A stretch of 43,477 bases of DNA from Deltaproteobacteria bacterium (lineage in GTDB: Bacteria; Myxococcota_A; Polyangia; Polyangiales; JADJMO01). Position numbers and translations under genes: made by a program. Below are positions 40,204-43,477 of this stretch, piece after piece. The notes under the pieces were generated by a model. That model saw only the letters and a list, made by a program, of their open reading frames with translations. It ran no database searches and was not told where the DNA came from. Every line of letters starts with the position of its first letter. The stretch's first letter is position 1. The DNA lies in assembly GCA_022843175.1 (NCBI GenBank), contig JALHOE010000052.1:1-43477 (forward strand), read 5' to 3'.

Positions 40204-40677
40204 ATGAATCGCATCAGTCTGTTCGTGACCGGCATCACTCTCGCTTCTTTCTTCCTCGGCTGCACACCCTCGCCCGAGAAGGTCTGCACCCACTACGAGG
40301 GCCTCAGCGAGAAGAAGAAGAAGAAGAGCGACGACGACGACGTGAAGCTCGACAAGAAGATGGAGGAGGAGCTCAAGTCCCTCTGTCCGAAGATGCTCAC
40401 GGCCGTCAAAGAGGAGAACGCCGACGCGTACAAGTGCTACGCGAAGTGCGTCACCGGGACCGAGTCGCTCGATACCGCGAAGAAGTGCGACAAGGACTGC
40501 GACGGCTTCGACAAGGCCGCCAACAAGGCGATGTCCAAGCTCCTCAAGCTCGACGACGACGGCGACAAGAAGAAGAAGAAGTCCGACGACGAGGAGGAGA
40601 CGCCCAAGAAGAAGAAGGCGTCCGACGACGACGACGGCGACAAGAAGAAGAAGAAGAAGTCGTCCGACGACGAGTGA
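40204..40677 (+). CDS. Lys/Asp-rich low-complexity lipoprotein
   Basis: 157 residues with a good Shine-Dalgarno. The lipobox is FFLGC with Cys20. A small Cys-containing helical core (about 25-110: VCTHYEGL, ELKSLCPKML, YKCYAKCV, KKCDKDCDGFDKAANKAMSKLL) has seven Cys after the lipidated one. Runs of Lys5/Asp4 interrupt it at about 37-47, and the C-terminal 45 residues alternate Lys and Asp/Glu blocks. Such blocks are disordered polyampholytes that might bind wall polymers or divalent metals. It is monocistronic between a putative promoter and a clear terminator. I do not recognise the family. Confidence 0.86.
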   Translation: MNRISLFVTGITLASFFLGCTPSPEKVCTHYEGLSEKKKKKSDDDDVKLDKKMEEELKSLCPKMLTAVKEENADAYKCYAKCVTGTESLDTAKKCDKDCDGFDKAANKAMSKLLKLDDDGDKKKKKSDDEEETPKKKKASDDDDGDKKKKKKSSDDE

Positions 40678-40697
40678 TCGTCGCAGCGTGACTTCCG

Positions 40698-40732
40698 GGC
40701 CGACGGTGGAGACGCCGTCGGCCTTCTTCGTT
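40698..40732 (+). terminator. Rho-independent-like terminator
   Basis: GGCCGACGG (40698-40706) pairs perfectly with CCGTCGGCC (40715-40723) around 8 bases, followed by TTCTTCGTT. It starts 21 bases after the stop at 40677 and separates that gene from the convergent minus-strand gene. Confidence 0.75.
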
Positions 40733-41211
40733 CACCAGGTCTCGAACGACCAGCGCACGGCCGAGTGCGCCGTGGTGGCGGCGGCGTCGAACTCGGCCTC
40801 GTTCACTGCGTCGGCGAACGCGGAGACCGCGTCGATGCGGACCCACGACATGCTGCCCGCGCGACAGACGATGCTGTCGACCGGGACCATGCCCTCGCGG
40901 AGGCCGCGCCGGACCCGATCCGTGTCGACCGGCCCGACGATCGCGCCGCCGGGACGGGTCACGTACCAGAGCGCTTGCCGGGTGCTCGCGCGGAGGAGCA
41001 CGTCCTCGATCGGCTCCCACTCGGTGGTGTCCTCGCGGGCGATGAGCGCGGCGTTGGGCATCAGCCCGTGCTCGCGGCGCGCGCGGACCTGCGCGAGCGT
41101 GATCCCGCGGGCGACGCGGCGACCGCGTCGATCGAGGACGTCCCAGAACGCCTCCTCGTCGGCGACGTGGGACGCAAGCCGGACCGGAGCGGAGGCGAAG
41201 CGCGGTCGCAT
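40732..41211 (-). CDS. GYF_2-like domain protein
   Basis: 159 residues from ATG at 41211 (a TTG four codons upstream is possible). The C-terminal half contains WYVTRPGGAIVGPVDTDRV and VPVDSIVCRAGSMSWVRI, the W-Y-x-x-x-x-G-x-x-x-G-P...P-x-x...G-x-x-x-W layout of the bacterial GYF_2 domain. The N-terminal half (FWDVLDRRGRRVARGITLAQVRA through TTEWEPIEDVLL) looks like a second, degenerate copy, so the protein is probably a tandem. GYF_2 domains are protein-interaction modules often found beside Ser/Thr kinases in myxobacteria, where they are candidate substrates or adaptors. It is divergent from the kinase at 41370 (158 bases apart). No membrane segment or signal is present. Confidence 0.85.
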   Translation of the reverse strand: MRPRFASAPVRLASHVADEEAFWDVLDRRGRRVARGITLAQVRARREHGLMPNAALIAREDTTEWEPIEDVLLRASTRQALWYVTRPGGAIVGPVDTDRVRRGLREGMVPVDSIVCRAGSMSWVRIDAVSAFADAVNEAEFDAAATTAHSAVRWSFETW

Positions 41212-41249
41212 GTGGGGAAGCAACGAGCACGTCGCGTGCCTCGACGGAA

Positions 41250-41265
41250 CCCCGAGAAATCTCGG
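41250..41265. promoter_or_regulatory. Palindromic motif shared with the gyrA upstream region
   Basis: CCCCGAGAAATCTCGG contains CCGAGA-AA-TCTCGG, a perfect inverted repeat. Fifteen bases are identical to 14431-14445. It lies between the divergent GYF-like gene and the kinase gene and could serve either. Confidence 0.4.
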
Positions 41266-41350
41266 TTGCCGCCTGTCACGTCGATAGAACGAGGGTCGCC
41301 TTTCCGTGCGCGTGGCGTGACGCCATCTCGGAAATGGGGGCCGACCCCGT

Positions 41351-41356
41351 TACCCT
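41351..41356 (+). promoter_or_regulatory. Putative -10 element TACCCT before kinase gene
   Basis: TACCCT ends 13 bases before the ATG at 41370, with no Shine-Dalgarno. It supports that start over the in-frame ATG at 41334, which would lie upstream of the promoter. Confidence 0.45.
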
Positions 41357-41369
41357 TTGGGTTCGCGAA

Positions 41370-42641
41370 ATGGACGACCCGCGGATCGGCGCGACCCTCG
41401 CCGGAAAGTACACACTGACCCGGCTGATTGGTCGCGGCGCGTTCGGTGCGGTCTACGAGGCGACGAACATCGAGCTCGAGAAGCGCGTCGCGGTGAAGCT
41501 CATCGATCCCCAGTACGTCCAGCACGAGGAGGTCGTCGCGCGCTTCAAGGTCGAGGCCAAAGCTGCGAGCCGGGTCGAGAGCGAGCACATCATCCAGGTG
41601 TTCGACGTCGGCAGCGACGAGACCCACGGCCTCTACCAGGTGATGGAGTTGCTCCACGGCGAAGATCTCGCCGACCGACTCGACCGCGAGTTCAAGCTCT
41701 CGCCCTCGGTCGCGGTGCACATCGCGACCCAGGCCGCGCGCGGCCTCGCCAAGGCGCACGCAGCGGGCGTCGTCCATCGCGATCTCAAGCCGGCGAACCT
41801 CTTCCTCGTCACCCGCGAGGATGGCTCGCTGCTCGTGAAGATCGTCGACTTCGGCATCTCCAAGCTGATCGGGCAGCGTGAGCCCGGCGCCGATCGCGCG
41901 CTCACCCGCACGGGCACCGCGGTCGGCACGCCCAACTACATGTCGCCCGAGCAGGCGCGCGGCCTCGAGGTCGACGGGCGCACCGATGTGTGGGCGCTCG
42001 GCGCGGTGCTCTACGAGATGCTCTCGGGCGCCCCCTGCTTCGCGCACAACCTCTCCTACGAGGAGACGGTGATCGGCATCGCGACCGGCCCCGAGCCGCG
42101 GGTGCTCGACGTCGCGCCATGGGTACCGAAGGAGGTCGCCGCGGTCGTCGACAAGGCGCTCACCCGCGATCTCGTCGAGCGCATCCAGGACTGCGGCGAG
42201 CTCGCGCGGCGCCTGACCGAGGCGATGCCCAACGCGACCCGGCCGCGCCGCGAGGAGAGCCTCTACATGGAGCCCTCGGACTACTCGTCCGAGCCGGTGG
42301 CGCCACAGCCGGTGCCCGAGAACATCGACGCGATGGAGGTCGCCGCGCGCCGTGCGCCGACGACGATCGCCGCTTCGCGGCAGCGCGAGCCGAGAGCGGC
42401 GCGCTGGCCGTGGGTCATCCTCGCGACCCTGTTGCTCGGCGGTGGCGGCTTCTTCCTGTGGCGGGAGCTCGAGCGTCCCGAGCCCGTGCCCGTGCCGAGC
42501 GCGGAGCCGGTCGAGACCGCGAGCGCGCCCCCCAAGGCCACGACCTCGGTCCCGCCCAAGCCCCACGTGAACGTGAAGCCGAAGGCCTCGGTCAGCACCA
42601 AACCCTCTGCCAAACCGAGCCAGTCGACCAAGCCGAAATGA
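41370..42641 (+). CDS. Membrane-anchored Ser/Thr protein kinase
   Basis: 423 residues. A complete Hanks-type kinase domain covers about 13-280: Gly loop GRGAFGAVY, Lys43, HRDLKPAN (136-143, Asp138), DFG from Asp160, and a GTPNYMSPEQ activation segment. A juxtamembrane segment rich in Pro/Glu/Arg follows, then one membrane helix (about 346-364, WVILATLLLGGGGFFLW) and a short extracytoplasmic Pro/Lys/Ser/Thr-rich tail with no folded sensor domain. This resembles truncated PknB-type kinases. Its TGA overlaps the next kinase start (ATGA), so two kinases are made from one message and may phosphorylate each other. The GYF-like protein divergently encoded upstream is a possible partner. Confidence 0.94.
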   Translation: MDDPRIGATLAGKYTLTRLIGRGAFGAVYEATNIELEKRVAVKLIDPQYVQHEEVVARFKVEAKAASRVESEHIIQVFDVGSDETHGLYQVMELLHGEDLADRLDREFKLSPSVAVHIATQAARGLAKAHAAGVVHRDLKPANLFLVTREDGSLLVKIVDFGISKLIGQREPGADRALTRTGTAVGTPNYMSPEQARGLEVDGRTDVWALGAVLYEMLSGAPCFAHNLSYEETVIGIATGPEPRVLDVAPWVPKEVAAVVDKALTRDLVERIQDCGELARRLTEAMPNATRPRREESLYMEPSDYSSEPVAPQPVPENIDAMEVAARRAPTTIAASRQREPRAARWPWVILATLLLGGGGFFLWRELERPEPVPVPSAEPVETASAPPKATTSVPPKPHVNVKPKASVSTKPSAKPSQSTKPK

Positions 42642-43477
42642 ACGGTTCGGACAACGATCGCATCGGTCGAGTGCTCGACGGCAAGTGGACACTCGAGCGG
42701 CTCCTCGGCAGCGGAGGAATGGCGTCGGTCTACGCCGCACGCCACCGCAACGGCGCGCGCGCGGCGGTGAAGATCCTCCACCCCGAGCTCGCCGCGCACC
42801 CCGAGCTGCGCCAGCGGTTCCTGCGCGAGGGCTACGCGGCCAACCGCGTGGAGCACCCCGGCGCCGTGGCCGTGCTCGACGACGACGTCGTCAAAGAGGG
42901 GCCCGACGCGGGCGCGGCGTACATCGTGATGGAGCTGCTCGACGGAGAGCTCCTCGAGGACCGAGCCAACCGCCCCTTCACCGAGCTCGAGCTCCTCGCG
43001 ATCGCCGACTCGGTGCTCGATGTCCTCGACGCGGCGCACGCGCGCGGGGTCATCCATCGCGACCTCAAGCCCGACAACCTGTTCGTGCTCCGCACCGACG
43101 ACGGCAGCACCCGGGTGAAGGTGCTCGACTTCGGGCTCGCGCGGATCATCGAGGGGAGCCGGCTGCAAACGCGGGCGGGCGTGGCGCTCGGCACGCCTTC
43201 CTACATGTCGCCGGAGCAGGCCGCGGGCCTCGCCGATCGGATCGACGGGCGGAGCGATCTCTTCTCGCTCGGCGCGGTGCTGTTCCGGCTGCGGACGGGA
43301 AGGCGGATCCACGACGCGCCCAACCCGATCGAGCTCGTCGGCAGGATGGCGCGCGAGCCGGCGCCGCCGATCGAGACCGTCGCCAAGGACGTGTCGCCGC
43401 AGTTCGCCAAGGTCGTCGATCGGGCGCTCGCGTTCGAGCAGGACGAGCGCTACCCCGACGCCGCGGCGATGCGCGCC
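42638..43477 (+). CDS. Ser/Thr protein kinase, 3' end outside window
   Basis: 280 codons are visible and the frame is open to the right edge. The start ATG overlaps the upstream kinase stop (ATGA). Kinase motifs are intact: Gly loop GSGGMASVY, Lys45 in RAAVKIL, HRDLKPDN (140-147, Asp142), DFGLA, and GTPSYMSPEQAAG. A C-lobe with RSDLFSLGAVLF and a helix ending DERYPDAAAMRA, typical of PknB-like kinases, follows. Whatever follows the kinase (membrane helix, TPR or other sensor) is not visible. It is distinct in sequence from the kinase just upstream, so this is not a simple recent tandem duplication. Confidence 0.93.
   Translation, partial: MNGSDNDRIGRVLDGKWTLERLLGSGGMASVYAARHRNGARAAVKILHPELAAHPELRQRFLREGYAANRVEHPGAVAVLDDDVVKEGPDAGAAYIVMELLDGELLEDRANRPFTELELLAIADSVLDVLDAAHARGVIHRDLKPDNLFVLRTDDGSTRVKVLDFGLARIIEGSRLQTRAGVALGTPSYMSPEQAAGLADRIDGRSDLFSLGAVLFRLRTGRRIHDAPNPIELVGRMAREPAPPIETVAKDVSPQFAKVVDRALAFEQDERYPDAAAMRA

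Noticed and set aside
41334-41369. ATG at 41334 as the kinase start
   Set aside because: It lies upstream of the TACCCT element and adds 12 residues of no family character; ATG 41370 begins the expected pre-kinase segment.
1-43477. tRNA, rRNA, riboswitch, CRISPR, insertion sequence or prophage
   Set aside because: No cloverleaf with TTCRANNC-type arm, no conserved riboswitch core, no spacer array, no transposase and no phage structural gene was seen on either strand.

Overview
This 43.5 kb window is very GC-rich bacterial DNA, with strong G/C at third codon positions. Its gene content points to a predatory or soil deltaproteobacterium of the Myxococcota, most likely class Polyangia (Polyangiales-like). 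The evidence is a sigma factor of the myxobacterial gmx1 type, four eukaryote-like kinase or kinase-type TPR genes, Cys-rich repeat lipoproteins, and about fifteen predicted lipoproteins, many with a low-complexity Asp/Thr/Ala linker. This placement is inference from family content; no 16S gene is present. There is no insertion sequence, prophage, CRISPR array or tRNA, and no gene-free stretch above 300 bases.

Layout. 2-4544 (+): tail of a TPR protein, then a tight cluster of a Cys-rich lipoprotein, a beta-barrel outer-membrane protein, a small lipoprotein and a gmx1-type sigma factor. 4624-7042 (-): an SDR-fold protein with a Cys4 zinc motif, behind an MpaB/DUF2236 oxygenase. 7153-8753 (+): a small unknown protein and a lipoprotein. 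8754-13547 (-): xerD, a lipoprotein, a DUF1704-type metallopeptidase and era in an overlapping chain, then a separately promoted lipoprotein and a DNase I-fold hydrolase. 13655-18301 (+): 1-Cys peroxiredoxin, gyrA and a coiled-coil histidine kinase. 18396-23151 (+): a lipoprotein, then a start/stop-overlapping three-gene unit of a small helical protein, a KaiC-like double ATPase (frameshifted here) and a two-GAF histidine kinase. 23176-34443: a lipoprotein field that includes an expansin-like protein and a 1083-residue Cys-rich repeat protein, plus a Ser/Thr kinase. 34449-37043 (-): a STAND ATPase with a C-terminal winged helix. 37198-40097 (+): an Asp-box lipoprotein coupled to a thioredoxin/di-heme peroxidase fusion. 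40204-43477: a Lys/Asp-rich lipoprotein, a GYF-like protein, and two overlapping Ser/Thr kinases, the second cut by the window edge.

How it works together. Housekeeping genes (era, xerD, gyrA, peroxiredoxin) are embedded in signalling genes (histidine kinases, Ser/Thr kinases, a KaiC-like ATPase, a STAND regulator, a sigma factor) and envelope lipoproteins. Several genes without a Shine-Dalgarno have a TAnnnT hexamer only 6-8 bases before the start codon, which suggests leaderless transcripts, especially for lipoproteins. The best candidates for under-described biology are the KaiC/two-GAF kinase/small-protein operon, the zinc-motif SDR lacking the catalytic Tyr, the thioredoxin-peroxidase fusion, the lipoprotein expansin, and the leaderless promoter set.
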